Of a DNA stretch of 64,000 nucleotides, positions 1 to 8,368 are shown in pieces. Within the stretch, counting starts at the first letter, position 1; each line of letters begins with the position of its first letter. Below the pieces are notes generated by a model, which was given only the letters and a program-made list of their open reading frames with translations, had not been told where the DNA came from and did not search any database. Source of the DNA: RGIG7213 sp045544195 (GTDB lineage Bacteria > Bacillota > Clostridia > Oscillospirales > CAG-272); NCBI GenBank assembly GCA_045544195.1, contig JAZPYO010000024.1:30720-94719 (forward strand), written 5' to 3'. The translations under genes and the position numbers were made by a program.

Positions 1-23
1 ATAATTTGTTTTAAAATGAACGA

Positions 24-50
24 ACGGCAGATGCTTTAAGCATCTGCCGT
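24..50. terminator. Rho-independent terminator hairpin, near-perfect palindrome
   Basis: Two 13-base arms (24-36 and 38-50, ACGGCAGATGCTT and its complement) are separated by one base. It lies just past the stop codon of the minus-strand foldase-like gene. T-rich sequence follows on both sides, so it may also stop a plus-strand transcript entering from outside the window. Confidence 0.8.
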
Positions 51-55
51 TTTGA

Positions 56-1591
56 TTATTTGTATATTGTGTCTATATATTCGCTTTTATATTCGACGTC
101 AAGCTCATCAAGACGGTTTTTAGCATAATCCGAGAGCTTTTCGCCTCTTAAAGTGCCGTCTATCATATACTCATAATAAATCTCACCGTATGATGAAACG
201 AATGTTATAAAGTATCCGCAAACAACTCCGTAGCTTGTATAATCAACGTAGCCGCAGTCATAAAGCTGACGCCCATCCTCGAAGAACCAGCTTACCATAT
301 TCTGAGGAAATGCAAGGCTTGAGGGCAAGAGGTTTTCAACAAGGCCGCCCGTTTTGTTTGTTACCGTATCGTCCGAATGCTTTTCAACAAGCTGCTTAAA
401 TAAAGCGTCCTTATCGTCTGCATTTTCGATCTGCTGTACTATATCCTTAGCGAGTGTCTCAGCAGTAGATGCGGTATATTTTTCAAGAGAAAGGTCTATA
501 TAGATGTATCTGATATTCGGTATCTTCCAGTCCATTTTATACGGAGCTTTGACAACCTGAATGACCTTGATCCTTCCCTGAGAATCTGTCAGCTTCGTGA
601 TCTCTCCGTTTGATCTTCCCTCTGTAAACAGCCATTTTGAAACTTCTGTCGTTACGTTTTCACCGTAGTAGTTCTGGGTGTAATATTCAGAACGCTCAAC
701 AAGATAGCTTTCATCAAACTGCTTGTATTCTTTTTCGGAAAGATCGGGATATACAAGCCTGTATGCCTCAGAAAACGTCTTTCCGAGATTGATATGCTCA
801 ATAAATGCATCAGCCTCGGCGGAAGCCTTTTCCTTTGCCTTCTTTTCTTCTTCTTCAGTACTTGTAGCGTCATATTCGGGCGTTATAATAAGAATGTTGT
901 AATCTGCGGCGGTGTAAAGGTCCTTATGATCATTGAAATACTTTTCGATCTCATCACTGCCTATTTCAAATCCGTCATATAACTGCTGGGAATACTTTGT
1001 TGCAAGCTGGAATATATAATACGTTTCCTTCATGATCTCAACTGTTACGTCAGGTCCCATCATTTTAAAGGATTCCATATATTCCGAAAAAGTCAGATCA
1101 TAGCTTTTTGCCTCTTCCTCAAGCTGTGCTATGTTGCTGTCTACCTCTGCCTTTTCTTCATCCGTCAAGGATATGCCGTTCTGCTTTGCGGCTGAAGCAA
1201 ATGCAAGATAATATCCAAGCTCTTTTTTGGCTTCGCTCAGAAAATAATCGTACCACGTTTCATGATCGGTGTATCCCTCTGTCTTTGGTATCTGATCGTG
1301 AAGGGGAACATATGGATCAAAAAATGAATCGATATTTTCATAATTGGTGCTGTAAAAGCTCGAATAAGCATTTGCAAAGAAATATCTTAGCGCAAATACG
1401 GGAACGTCTATACCGCTGACATTTGTGATAATTTCGCCGGGAGAAGCAAGGATCATATCATCGTGCGGATACACGATCTTTTCCTGTGTATCTGCTGAAG
1501 CTGTATCGGTGCTGTCCTGTATATCGTTCATACAGGAAACGGATGAAATACACAAAAGCACGGCAAGAGCTGCTGTAATTATTTTTTTCAT
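56..1591 (-). CDS. PpiC/PrsA-like foldase lipoprotein
   Basis: A 511-residue predicted lipoprotein. A signal peptide (residues 1-19, MKK then a hydrophobic run) ends at Cys20 (VSC), giving a membrane anchor on the outer face. The middle part has a helical SurA_N-like region. The C-terminal part (about residues 370-460) contains KHSDDTVTNKTGG, which resembles the parvulin (PpiC) signature of PrsA/SurA chaperones, so a role in folding secreted proteins is inferred. The ATG at 1591 was chosen because AGGAAAA lies just upstream. A longer reading to 1654 would run through the promoter's -35 box. It is a single-gene unit with its own promoter and terminator. The parvulin match is modest, so the enzyme activity is uncertain. 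Confidence 0.7.
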   Translation of the reverse strand: MKKIITAALAVLLCISSVSCMNDIQDSTDTASADTQEKIVYPHDDMILASPGEIITNVSGIDVPVFALRYFFANAYSSFYSTNYENIDSFFDPYVPLHDQIPKTEGYTDHETWYDYFLSEAKKELGYYLAFASAAKQNGISLTDEEKAEVDSNIAQLEEEAKSYDLTFSEYMESFKMMGPDVTVEIMKETYYIFQLATKYSQQLYDGFEIGSDEIEKYFNDHKDLYTAADYNILIITPEYDATSTEEEEKKAKEKASAEADAFIEHINLGKTFSEAYRLVYPDLSEKEYKQFDESYLVERSEYYTQNYYGENVTTEVSKWLFTEGRSNGEITKLTDSQGRIKVIQVVKAPYKMDWKIPNIRYIYIDLSLEKYTASTAETLAKDIVQQIENADDKDALFKQLVEKHSDDTVTNKTGGLVENLLPSSLAFPQNMVSWFFEDGRQLYDCGYVDYTSYGVVCGYFITFVSSYGEIYYEYMIDGTLRGEKLSDYAKNRLDELDVEYKSEYIDTIYK

Positions 1592-1625
1592 ATAATTTTC
1601 CTTACTGATAGTTGGTTTTATACAC

Positions 1626-1654
1626 ATTGTATCATAATAGCAGCTTTTAAACAA
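1626..1654 (-). promoter_or_regulatory. SigA-type promoter for the foldase lipoprotein
   Basis: On the minus strand TTGTTT (1649-1654), a 17-base spacer and TACAAT (1626-1631), with TGA before the -10 box (extended -10). Transcription would start about 30 bases before the ATG at 1591. Confidence 0.6.
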
Positions 1655-1693
1655 CTGTAATATGAAACGGCTTTGTAAAAAAGTTATTATGCT

Positions 1694-2641
1694 TTACACA
1701 AAAAGTCTGTTTATTATGTTCAGCACAAGCGGTACTGTAAGCACGGACAGAATAGTAGATATTCCGGTGAGTTTTGCGCCGAATTCAGGCGCTATACCGT
1801 ACTTTTCTGCATACATTACCGTATTTGATGCACAGGGGAGAGCTGTCATAATACCGACGAAATATACATAAAAGCTGTCAACACCGAATAGCGAAACGAT
1901 GAACGATGCACAAAGCGGTATTAAAATCAGCTTAATGATGAGCAAAATATATATTTTCCAATCGGAAAATACCTTTTTGAACGGTATTGTTGCGATAACT
2001 CCGCCGATTATGAACATAGAGCAGGGAATAGTTATATCGCCTACCATTTTAAATGCATCTGTTACGACCGTCGGCAGTTGCCACGGGAGCATATACAGAA
2101 TTATGCCCAAAATGCACGGCACCGTACCGTAGTTGAGTATCATATTCAGCGGCTTTACCTTTACCGTTTCGGAGTTTTTTGATATAAGGTAAACGCCGTA
2201 CGTCCATACAACAGTATTGAAGGCTATTATGTAAAACGAACCGTAGAAGGCACCCATTTCATCGCCGAAAAGTGCCTTAAGCACCGGAAAGCCCATAAAG
2301 CCCGTATTAGCAAATACAAGGGCAAATTCGCCTATGCCTTGCTGTGCCTTGTCCTTTATCATTCTCGTTGAAGCAAATGCAACGAGTGCTGAAAAAACGT
2401 ATATACCAAAGCCGACAAGGATTATAAGCAAGCCGTCCTTCAACTTGCTTATGCTTTTGTCCTGCGTGCCGAGCAGACCGCCAAGGACAAGAAACGGAGT
2501 GCCGACGCATACGACGAAGTTTGATAGCTTTTTGGAAAAATCTCTGTCCATAAAGCCAAGCTTGTATGCACCGAATCCGACTACCATAATTATAAACAGC
2601 TTAATTACTGTGTTCAAAAGCTCTGCTGTATTCAGTTCCAT
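1694..2641 (-). CDS. AEC family permease (auxin efflux carrier-like)
   Basis: A 315-residue integral membrane protein with about ten hydrophobic segments in two groups, as in the AEC/bile acid-arsenite-riboflavin transporter superfamily. Length and the pattern of short Gly/Pro-containing helices (GFGAYKLGFMD, VGTPFLVLGGLLG, NTGFMGFPVL) fit bacterial AEC proteins, which export or import small organic acids such as malate. The substrate cannot be told from sequence. Its ATG overlaps the stop codon of the uracil-DNA glycosylase gene by one base (TAATG), so the two are probably translationally coupled. It is the last gene of the 5237-1694 unit. Confidence 0.85.
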   Translation of the reverse strand: MELNTAELLNTVIKLFIIMVVGFGAYKLGFMDRDFSKKLSNFVVCVGTPFLVLGGLLGTQDKSISKLKDGLLIILVGFGIYVFSALVAFASTRMIKDKAQQGIGEFALVFANTGFMGFPVLKALFGDEMGAFYGSFYIIAFNTVVWTYGVYLISKNSETVKVKPLNMILNYGTVPCILGIILYMLPWQLPTVVTDAFKMVGDITIPCSMFIIGGVIATIPFKKVFSDWKIYILLIIKLILIPLCASFIVSLFGVDSFYVYFVGIMTALPCASNTVMYAEKYGIAPEFGAKLTGISTILSVLTVPLVLNIINRLFV

Positions 2642-3201
2642 TATATTTTCAAGCCGTGCTTTACGGCGTACTCCTTGATTTTTTCCATATCTTTAAGCAT
2701 ATCGTCCTTTTTCTTCGGATCGCGCAGAAGCGCCGACGGATGATATACCGCCGTCATAACGTACCTGCCCTTTTTGACAAATGTGCCATGCTCTGATGTG
2801 ATCTTATAATCGGGCTTGATTATCCTCAACGCCGATATTCTGCCAAGACATACGATCAGCTTAGGGTCAATGATCCTTACCTGCTCACGCAGATACTGTA
2901 TGCAGGCATCCTGCTCGTCGCTCTGCGGATCTCGGTTTTTCGGCGGTCTGCATTTTAAAATGTTGGCAATATATACGTTTGCGCGGCTAATGCCGAGGTA
3001 TTCAAGGTATTTGTCAAAAAGCTGTCCTGCTCTTCCGACAAAGGGAACACCCGTAAGATCCTCGTTTTCACCGGGTGCTTCGCCTATGAACATAATGTCG
3101 GCATCCTGTGCGCCAACACCGAATACGGTGTTGGTTTTTGTTTTGCAAAGCGGACATTTTTGGCATTTTTCGCAAATTTCCTGTAATTCTTTAAGCTCCA
3201 T
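2641..3201 (-). CDS. Uracil-DNA glycosylase, family 4 (Fe-S type)
   Basis: A 186-residue protein that would remove uracil from DNA as the first step of base excision repair. Motif GEAPGENED (residues 40-48) is the uracil-binding loop of family 4/5 enzymes, and HPSALLR near the C-terminus is the second active-site motif. An N-terminal cysteine cluster (Cys10, 13, 16, 19) with Cys84 and Cys100 can supply the four [4Fe-4S] ligands. Length is normal for the family. Its start is three bases after the mecA-like gene and it overlaps the AEC permease start, so it sits mid-operon. Its link to those neighbours is not obvious. Confidence 0.93.
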   Translation of the reverse strand: MELKELQEICEKCQKCPLCKTKTNTVFGVGAQDADIMFIGEAPGENEDLTGVPFVGRAGQLFDKYLEYLGISRANVYIANILKCRPPKNRDPQSDEQDACIQYLREQVRIIDPKLIVCLGRISALRIIKPDYKITSEHGTFVKKGRYVMTAVYHPSALLRDPKKKDDMLKDMEKIKEYAVKHGLKI

Positions 3202-3204
3202 AAT

Positions 3205-3765
3205 CTAATAAAAAACGCTGAGAACCCCTGCGGCAGTATCCTTTCTCCAAGCAATGCATTTTTCTGTTATATACGATACGGTGCTGCTTTTCCGTTGCAG
3301 CTCGTGATCTGAATATTCGCCTATAACGCTTAACGGATAAACGTCTGAGCAAAACCCGTAAGCACCTATATAAATAAGCAGATAATACCTGGTTACCCCG
3401 TTTAATATTTCGTAGTAAACGGATGTTCGGCATTCGTGCTGTGAAGTGCTTATATATCTGCATGCGCCGAGCAACTGTGAAAGACTGTCAAACGAAAAAA
3501 TATAAGGCAGACTGTCATCATCTGAATATACGGCAGCTTTTTCGCACGTGACGTAAATATCCGCCCCGTTATCTGTTGTGTACATTTTTACAGTGAGCTT
3601 GCCCGAGGTATCAAATCCTGTTTTTTTGTGTATCATCTCTAAAAACGGCTTCAGACTGCTTTGCTGCACAGATGAGCTGCTCAGATATTGTATGCCCGAT
3701 TCGGACAATTCGCTGTTTGTCAGGGTCACTTTTATCTTGTTTTCGGAAATAAGATAGAATTCCAT
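3205..3765 (-). CDS. MecA-like adaptor protein
   Basis: A 186-residue soluble protein. The N-terminus (MEFYLISENKIKVTLTNSEL) resembles the N-terminal domain of MecA/YpbH adaptors, which deliver substrates to the ClpC-ClpP protease, and an acidic linker and a second alpha/beta domain follow as in that family. The match is by overall pattern, not by a catalytic motif. The ATG at 3765 was chosen over one 33 bases upstream because AAGGGG precedes it at good spacing and it matches the family N-terminus. That ribosome-binding site lies in one arm of a long inverted repeat (see 3771-3819). No clpC is in this window. Confidence 0.65.
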   Translation of the reverse strand: MEFYLISENKIKVTLTNSELSESGIQYLSSSSVQQSSLKPFLEMIHKKTGFDTSGKLTVKMYTTDNGADIYVTCEKAAVYSDDDSLPYIFSFDSLSQLLGACRYISTSQHECRTSVYYEILNGVTRYYLLIYIGAYGFCSDVYPLSVIGEYSDHELQRKSSTVSYITEKCIAWRKDTAAGVLSVFY

Positions 3766-3770
3766 TATAT

Positions 3771-3819
3771 TTCCCCTTACGATCATTATATCTGACAATA
3801 TTATAATCGGTAAGGGGAA
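3771..3819 (-). promoter_or_regulatory. Inverted repeat that can mask the mecA-like ribosome-binding site
   Basis: Arms at 3771-3783 (TTCCCCTTACGAT on the plus strand) and 3806-3819 (ATCGGTAAGGGGAA) pair except for one bulged base. The intervening 22 bases are AT-rich and contain TATAAT on the minus strand. In minus-strand RNA the 3' arm contains the AAGGGG of the mecA-like gene, so folding would hide it. No T-run follows the stem, so it does not look like a terminator. Confidence 0.55.
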
Positions 3820-3829
3820 TTTCGGTTAC

Positions 3830-4435
3830 TTATTTTTTGTTAAGTCTTTCGCCGACAGCTCCGCCCGGATGAATAAGACCGAACTGTTCTTTTCTGTATC
3901 CCGTCAGCTCCATAACAGCGGCTAAAAGTGCATCAAAAATAGCTATCGTGGCAACATATGATGCAGTAGCCATCATATTGTATTTATCGCTTTCCTTTTC
4001 GATCTGCATTTTTATTATGAGATCTGCATTGTCAGCCAAAGGCGAATTAAGGTTTTCTGTAACGGCTATCAGCTTTGCGCCCTTTTTCTTCACAACGTCG
4101 ATTATCGGAAGAAGCTCAACTGTCTTTCCGCCGCGTGATACCATAATAACGCAGTCCTCGTTCGTTACAACGCCAAGACCGCCGTGAACCGCCTCGGCAG
4201 GTGACATAAAGCAGGCAGGACGGTCGATGCAGCAAAGGCTGTGCTGAAATTTTTTTGCCGCAATTCCCGAAGATCCGCTGGCACACGTTATGATCTTTTT
4301 ACATTCGCTCAATGCCTTTGCGACCTTGAGAAATTCATCCTTGTCAAGATATTCCGACGCCTGCTCAATAGCTTCCTTTTCGATCTTGAGCGACTGCCAC
4401 GCCATTTCAAGTGCTTTTTGTGAAAGTGTATCCAT
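3830..4435 (-). CDS. SIS-domain sugar-phosphate isomerase, KdsD/GutQ-like
   Basis: About 201 residues forming one SIS (sugar isomerase) domain. CASGSSGIAAKKFQHSL is the phosphosugar loop, and LIHPGGAVGERL at the C-terminus matches the HPGG(A)xGxRL ending of the isomerase domain of arabinose-5-phosphate isomerases (KdsD/GutQ). Those enzymes usually continue into two CBS domains. Here the protein stops after the SIS domain. The substrate is unknown, and LPS-type KDO is not expected in a Gram-positive cell. Several close ATGs (4444, 4441, 4435) follow AGGAGA. The one at 4435 (MDTLSQK) best fits the family N-terminus. Confidence 0.8.
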   Translation of the reverse strand: MDTLSQKALEMAWQSLKIEKEAIEQASEYLDKDEFLKVAKALSECKKIITCASGSSGIAAKKFQHSLCCIDRPACFMSPAEAVHGGLGVVTNEDCVIMVSRGGKTVELLPIIDVVKKKGAKLIAVTENLNSPLADNADLIIKMQIEKESDKYNMMATASYVATIAIFDALLAAVMELTGYRKEQFGLIHPGGAVGERLNKK

Positions 4436-4478
4436 TATCATCATTCTCCTGTAAAATTTATTTGTTATCAAACGCATA

Positions 4479-5237
4479 TTATGCGTTGTATTCATCATCG
4501 CTTTTTCCGAATACTGATGTTACTCCGCTTGCTTTGGCTGTAAGACTGTCATTACTTTCGTGTACAGCTGATGATAAAGCGTCAAATGCGGAATTTATCT
4601 GCATTGAGCAAGACTCAAACAGTGCGATATATTCGCTTTTGAAAAGCTCTGTTTTGCGTATTGCCTCAGCATATATTGCCTCTGAACGCTTCGATGCGTT
4701 GTATACCGCCTCGCCCGCGCGCTTGTTTGCGTCCTCTATTATACTGTCCGCACATCGTCTTGCATCTGTCAGAATAGCGTCTGCGTTGCGGTTGGCATCT
4801 ATAAGTATCTGACCGATCTTTGATGACATTTCATCATACAAGCGGGCTTTTTCAGCTATTTGCCCGTCCTCTTGAGCGTCGTCTTCCTTGATGCTTGAAT
4901 TTTTCAGCGATTCATTTTCCTCGCACAAAGAATCAAGTGCGTCGTTCTGGGCGTTTATCAGCTCCTCGCTTTCAAAGAGTTTTTTTTCAAGTGATGCGAT
5001 CTTTTGCTCTGCCTGATCGAGCAATTCCTGTAAACGCTCTGACTTGGCGGTATTGCGCGCATATTCTTTGACCTTTTCTTCGCTGTCCTTCAGCAACCGA
5101 TCTTTTTCTGCTAATTGAACGTTCAGATGTTCTGTTTCCTTCTTGAAATCAAAATTCATTTTCTCTATGTAAGAGGTCACGTCGCTTTTGTTGAATCCGT
5201 TCATCGACGTTCTGAACAGTTTGGTGCTGTCTGCCAT
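4479..5237 (-). CDS. DivIVA-like coiled-coil protein
   Basis: A 252-residue acidic, mostly helical protein. The N-terminus has FRTSMNGFNKSDVTSYIE, like the membrane-curvature-binding N-domain of DivIVA/GpsB proteins. Long heptad-rich coiled coils follow at about residues 30-110 and 125-215. DivIVA-family proteins sit at division sites or poles and recruit partners. A role in division or cell shape is inferred. It is the first gene of the minus-strand unit running down to 1694 and has a clear promoter at 5288-5316. Confidence 0.7.
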   Translation of the reverse strand: MADSTKLFRTSMNGFNKSDVTSYIEKMNFDFKKETEHLNVQLAEKDRLLKDSEEKVKEYARNTAKSERLQELLDQAEQKIASLEKKLFESEELINAQNDALDSLCEENESLKNSSIKEDDAQEDGQIAEKARLYDEMSSKIGQILIDANRNADAILTDARRCADSIIEDANKRAGEAVYNASKRSEAIYAEAIRKTELFKSEYIALFESCSMQINSAFDALSSAVHESNDSLTAKASGVTSVFGKSDDEYNA

Positions 5238-5287
5238 TCGGAAAGCCCCCTATTCTTATTTTAGTGCTTCTATTAATCAATAATACT

Positions 5288-5316
5288 ATATTATCACAAA
5301 TTCTTTCATATTTCAA
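5288..5316 (-). promoter_or_regulatory. SigA promoter of the DivIVA-like/SIS/mecA-like unit
   Basis: Minus strand TTGAAA (5311-5316), 17-base spacer, TAATAT (5288-5293), with TGA directly before the -10 box. Confidence 0.7.
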
Positions 5317-5442
5317 GACAAACAGAGTAATATGTTTAAATTTTCTGTTACATCGCCAAGGGCAAGGAAAGAAATATTTTAAATGTTTTTATACCGACTT
5401 AATAAATGTAGTTTATAATACAACAAACAGTCGGAGGACAGT

Positions 5443-6516
5443 ATGATAGAAGAAAAGAATGACTTATGGCATTATTTATCGCAAAGCGATAAGCCCATAA
5501 CCGTATACGGAATGGGTGACGGAGCAGATAAGCTGATCTCCGCGCTTGAAAGAATAGGCAGACACGCAGACGATTTTTTCGCCTCTGACGGCTTTGTCAG
5601 AGGACAGAGCTTTCACGGAAAGACGGTGCTTTCGTTCAATGATGTCCGCAAAAAATATAAGGACGGCTTTATCGTGCTTGTTTCATTCGGCACGCAGCTT
5701 CCCGATGTAATACAGAACATACGCAATATCGACCGTGAGTATGAGCTGTATGCTCCCGATCTGCCCGTATGCCCCGATGAGCTTTTTACATACGGATATT
5801 ACGCAGAGCATAAGGATGAGTTTGATTACGCCCGAAGCCTTTTGTGCGATGAAGAGTCGAAAAATGTGTTTGACGAAGTGCTTAATTTTAAACTGTCAGG
5901 TAAACTGAAATATATTGATTTTTCACAAAATTCTCAATTTGATGTTGCAAAACAGGAATTGAAGTGCTATAATTATATTTCCTATGTTGACGGCGGTGCG
6001 TATAATGGAGACAGCGTGAGATTTATGGCAGGTGTATGCCCTAATTTGCGCAAGGTATACGCATTTGAGCCTGACAGCAGAAGCTTCAGAAAGCTGACTT
6101 TGTCAGATCTGACGCCGAATGTGGAGCTGATCGCCGTAAATGCGGCACTCGGCAGCTTTGACGGTGTGGCAGATGTTTTTGAAAAGGGCAACAGAAACAC
6201 CTCGCTTTTTGCAGAAGATGCAACGGGTGCAAAAACTAAGCAAGTGCGTGTGGCAACGGTGGATAAGATATTGAACGGGGAAAAAACGGATCTGATAAAG
6301 CTTGACGTTGAGGGCTCTGAGCTATCGGCTCTTGACGGCGCAGAAAAAACGATAAGCCGTTATGCTCCCGATCTTGCAGTATCTCTGTATCACCGTCCGA
6401 GCGATATGTTTACGCTTATTCCAAAGGCGCATTCGATGTACGATCGCCCTCGCATAAGGGTCAGACGACCGCTGTATATTCCCGCGTGGGACGTTAGTAT
6501 GTATTTGACCAAATGA
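5443..6516 (+). CDS. FkbM family methyltransferase
   Basis: A 357-residue protein. Residues about 20-110 form an alpha/beta region (ITVYGMGDGADKLISALE) like the nucleotide-binding segment found ahead of some FkbM domains. Residues from about 180 form the SAM-dependent methyltransferase domain with motif I VDGGAYNGDS, the acidic ribose-binding loop YAFEPD, and LIKLDVEGSE typical of FkbM. FkbM enzymes O-methylate sugars or polyketides. The target here is unknown, but the downstream surface-protein genes make a cell-surface glycan a reasonable guess. GGAGG lies 7 bases before the ATG. It is 19 bases upstream of the cohesin-like gene, so they may be co-transcribed. Confidence 0.88.
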   Translation: MIEEKNDLWHYLSQSDKPITVYGMGDGADKLISALERIGRHADDFFASDGFVRGQSFHGKTVLSFNDVRKKYKDGFIVLVSFGTQLPDVIQNIRNIDREYELYAPDLPVCPDELFTYGYYAEHKDEFDYARSLLCDEESKNVFDEVLNFKLSGKLKYIDFSQNSQFDVAKQELKCYNYISYVDGGAYNGDSVRFMAGVCPNLRKVYAFEPDSRSFRKLTLSDLTPNVELIAVNAALGSFDGVADVFEKGNRNTSLFAEDATGAKTKQVRVATVDKILNGEKTDLIKLDVEGSELSALDGAEKTISRYAPDLAVSLYHRPSDMFTLIPKAHSMYDRPRIRVRRPLYIPAWDVSMYLTK

Positions 6517-6535
6517 TTTTTATAAGAGGTAAAGT

Positions 6536-8338
6536 ATGAAAAAGAAATTAACAAGGCTTTTGACTTTTATCCTTGCGTTTGTGACTGTAGTTTCGGTTAT
6601 GCAGATACCGACCTTTGCGGTAGCTGAAAAGGATAAGGCTCAGATAAAGGTATCAGTTTCAACTGCAAGCCCCCAAAAGGGTGACACGGTGCTTGTGACC
6701 GTGGAGCTTGGAAACTACGCTACTATGACACCGAAGGTGTCGGCTATGGAGCTGTCGGTGAAGTTTGATACGTCTGTATTCGAGCTGGTTCCTGACTCTA
6801 TCGAAAGAAATACGCTGAAGATAAATTCAGGCGATATTTTGCGTATAGAGGCAAACGGCGACGATCAGATAGATATGAATTACTGCTATGCTAATGATGC
6901 AGGCGCTTATCTGCCCCGCGAAAATATAAGCAAATTCATTCTTTTCCGCTTCAAGCTCAAGGTAAGAGATGATCTTTCCCGCGATAAAAAGGCAGAATTT
7001 GAGATAACAAAATGTAATATTTACGATAGCCATACGAGAGATAAAACAAGTGAGGTAACGTGCAAGACACCGTTTACGCAGGATGTCAAGGCATACGTAG
7101 TACGCCCTGATATACTGTTTAACGAAAGCGGCACTAACGAGGCGGTATACGATAAGATGGTAAAGGTCGAATTCAATACCGCTACTGCACAGGTGACATA
7201 TGAGGGCGGTGAGCCTTTTGCCGTTTTAAATCCGTTTTATGCAAAGGAAAACGGCACTTATGTTATGGTATTCAATGTAAACGGCGCTGAGGTAACACAG
7301 CAGTTTACAGTCAACCGCGAGATAAAGTCAATATCACTTAAAACAGGCTCGTATGTCAAAGAGTATGCGCTGAACGAAAACCTTAATCTTTCAAAGGGCG
7401 AGCTTATCGTACAGTATATGGACGAAAGCCCGTATGACGATGAAAACGGTATATCTTATATCCCCCTTACAGATTCCCACATCAGCGTTTCAGGCTATGA
7501 TAAGGCTATGCCCGGGGAACAGGCGCTTATAGTTACCTATATGAATGACTATAACACAACGATGATGGTAAATGTTAAGAATGTTTCCATTCATACGGCT
7601 GTGATCAAGCCCGGCTCTGTCCCCACATACCCCAAAACTCCTGTCGGATATGCGGTAGATCCTGCAGGTATCGTTGTCACGGTAATGTATTCCGACGGTA
7701 CTCAGGAGGACAGAACGGTAGACTCATCTATGCTCGGTGAGTATATGAAGGATGTTATCGGTACTGTCAACGTTGAGGTAAAGCTCGCAGATGAGGTAAT
7801 AGGTACATTTGCCACTGAATATGTTTCCGCCGAAAACCTCAATGCGTTTAAAAACGAGGTAAACGCAATAGACCCGTATGCTCTTACTGCAAAGGATGCA
7901 TCGACCGTATCGGATCTCAAGAGCAGATACGCGACGCTTTCCTCTCAGTTCAGCCCTATGGTATTTGCTGATATAACGAGTAAATATAACTCTATCGTAC
8001 AGCGTATGTCCGAAATATCCGGCAGTATTGAAACAACACCTGCGACAACACCTGTTGAAACAGCACCTGCAACACAGACAGGCGATAAGAACAATGATGA
8101 AAACAACGGCGCAAGCACATTTAAGATCGTTGGATGGATAATTGCGGTCATTATTCTGGTTTCCGTTCTTGCAGGATGTACGTACTTCATAGTAGTATAC
8201 ATCAAACGCAAAAAGGAAGATGAAGACTATTACTATGATGACGATGACGATGATGACGATGATATGCAGCAGCCCACTGTTGCCGCATTCGACTATGATG
8301 ACGATGACTTTATCAGTAATGATGACAGCAAGAAATAA
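6536..8338 (+). CDS. Membrane-anchored surface protein with cohesin-like and Ig-like domains
   Basis: A 600-residue type I membrane protein. Signal peptide 1-29, then a cohesin-like domain (about 33-180: VSVSTASPQKGDTVLVTVEL, AMELSVKFDTSVFELVP, FRFKLKVRDD). Bacterial Ig-like segments follow (about 200-450, including EALIVTYM-type strands and YSDGTQEDRTV). A Thr/Pro-rich linker (TTPATTPVETAPATQT, about 500-517) comes next, then a transmembrane helix (about 528-556) and a cytoplasmic tail that is extremely acidic (nine consecutive Asp, YDDDD repeats). Cohesins bind dockerins, and the next gene ends in a dockerin-like repeat. Anchoring by a membrane helix instead of sortase or SLH domains is inferred from the C-terminus. 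Confidence 0.75.
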   Translation: MKKKLTRLLTFILAFVTVVSVMQIPTFAVAEKDKAQIKVSVSTASPQKGDTVLVTVELGNYATMTPKVSAMELSVKFDTSVFELVPDSIERNTLKINSGDILRIEANGDDQIDMNYCYANDAGAYLPRENISKFILFRFKLKVRDDLSRDKKAEFEITKCNIYDSHTRDKTSEVTCKTPFTQDVKAYVVRPDILFNESGTNEAVYDKMVKVEFNTATAQVTYEGGEPFAVLNPFYAKENGTYVMVFNVNGAEVTQQFTVNREIKSISLKTGSYVKEYALNENLNLSKGELIVQYMDESPYDDENGISYIPLTDSHISVSGYDKAMPGEQALIVTYMNDYNTTMMVNVKNVSIHTAVIKPGSVPTYPKTPVGYAVDPAGIVVTVMYSDGTQEDRTVDSSMLGEYMKDVIGTVNVEVKLADEVIGTFATEYVSAENLNAFKNEVNAIDPYALTAKDASTVSDLKSRYATLSSQFSPMVFADITSKYNSIVQRMSEISGSIETTPATTPVETAPATQTGDKNNDENNGASTFKIVGWIIAVIILVSVLAGCTYFIVVYIKRKKEDEDYYYDDDDDDDDDMQQPTVAAFDYDDDDFISNDDSKK

Positions 8339-8368
8339 TGTCAGAGTGTTGAGGAAGGAGAGTTGTTT

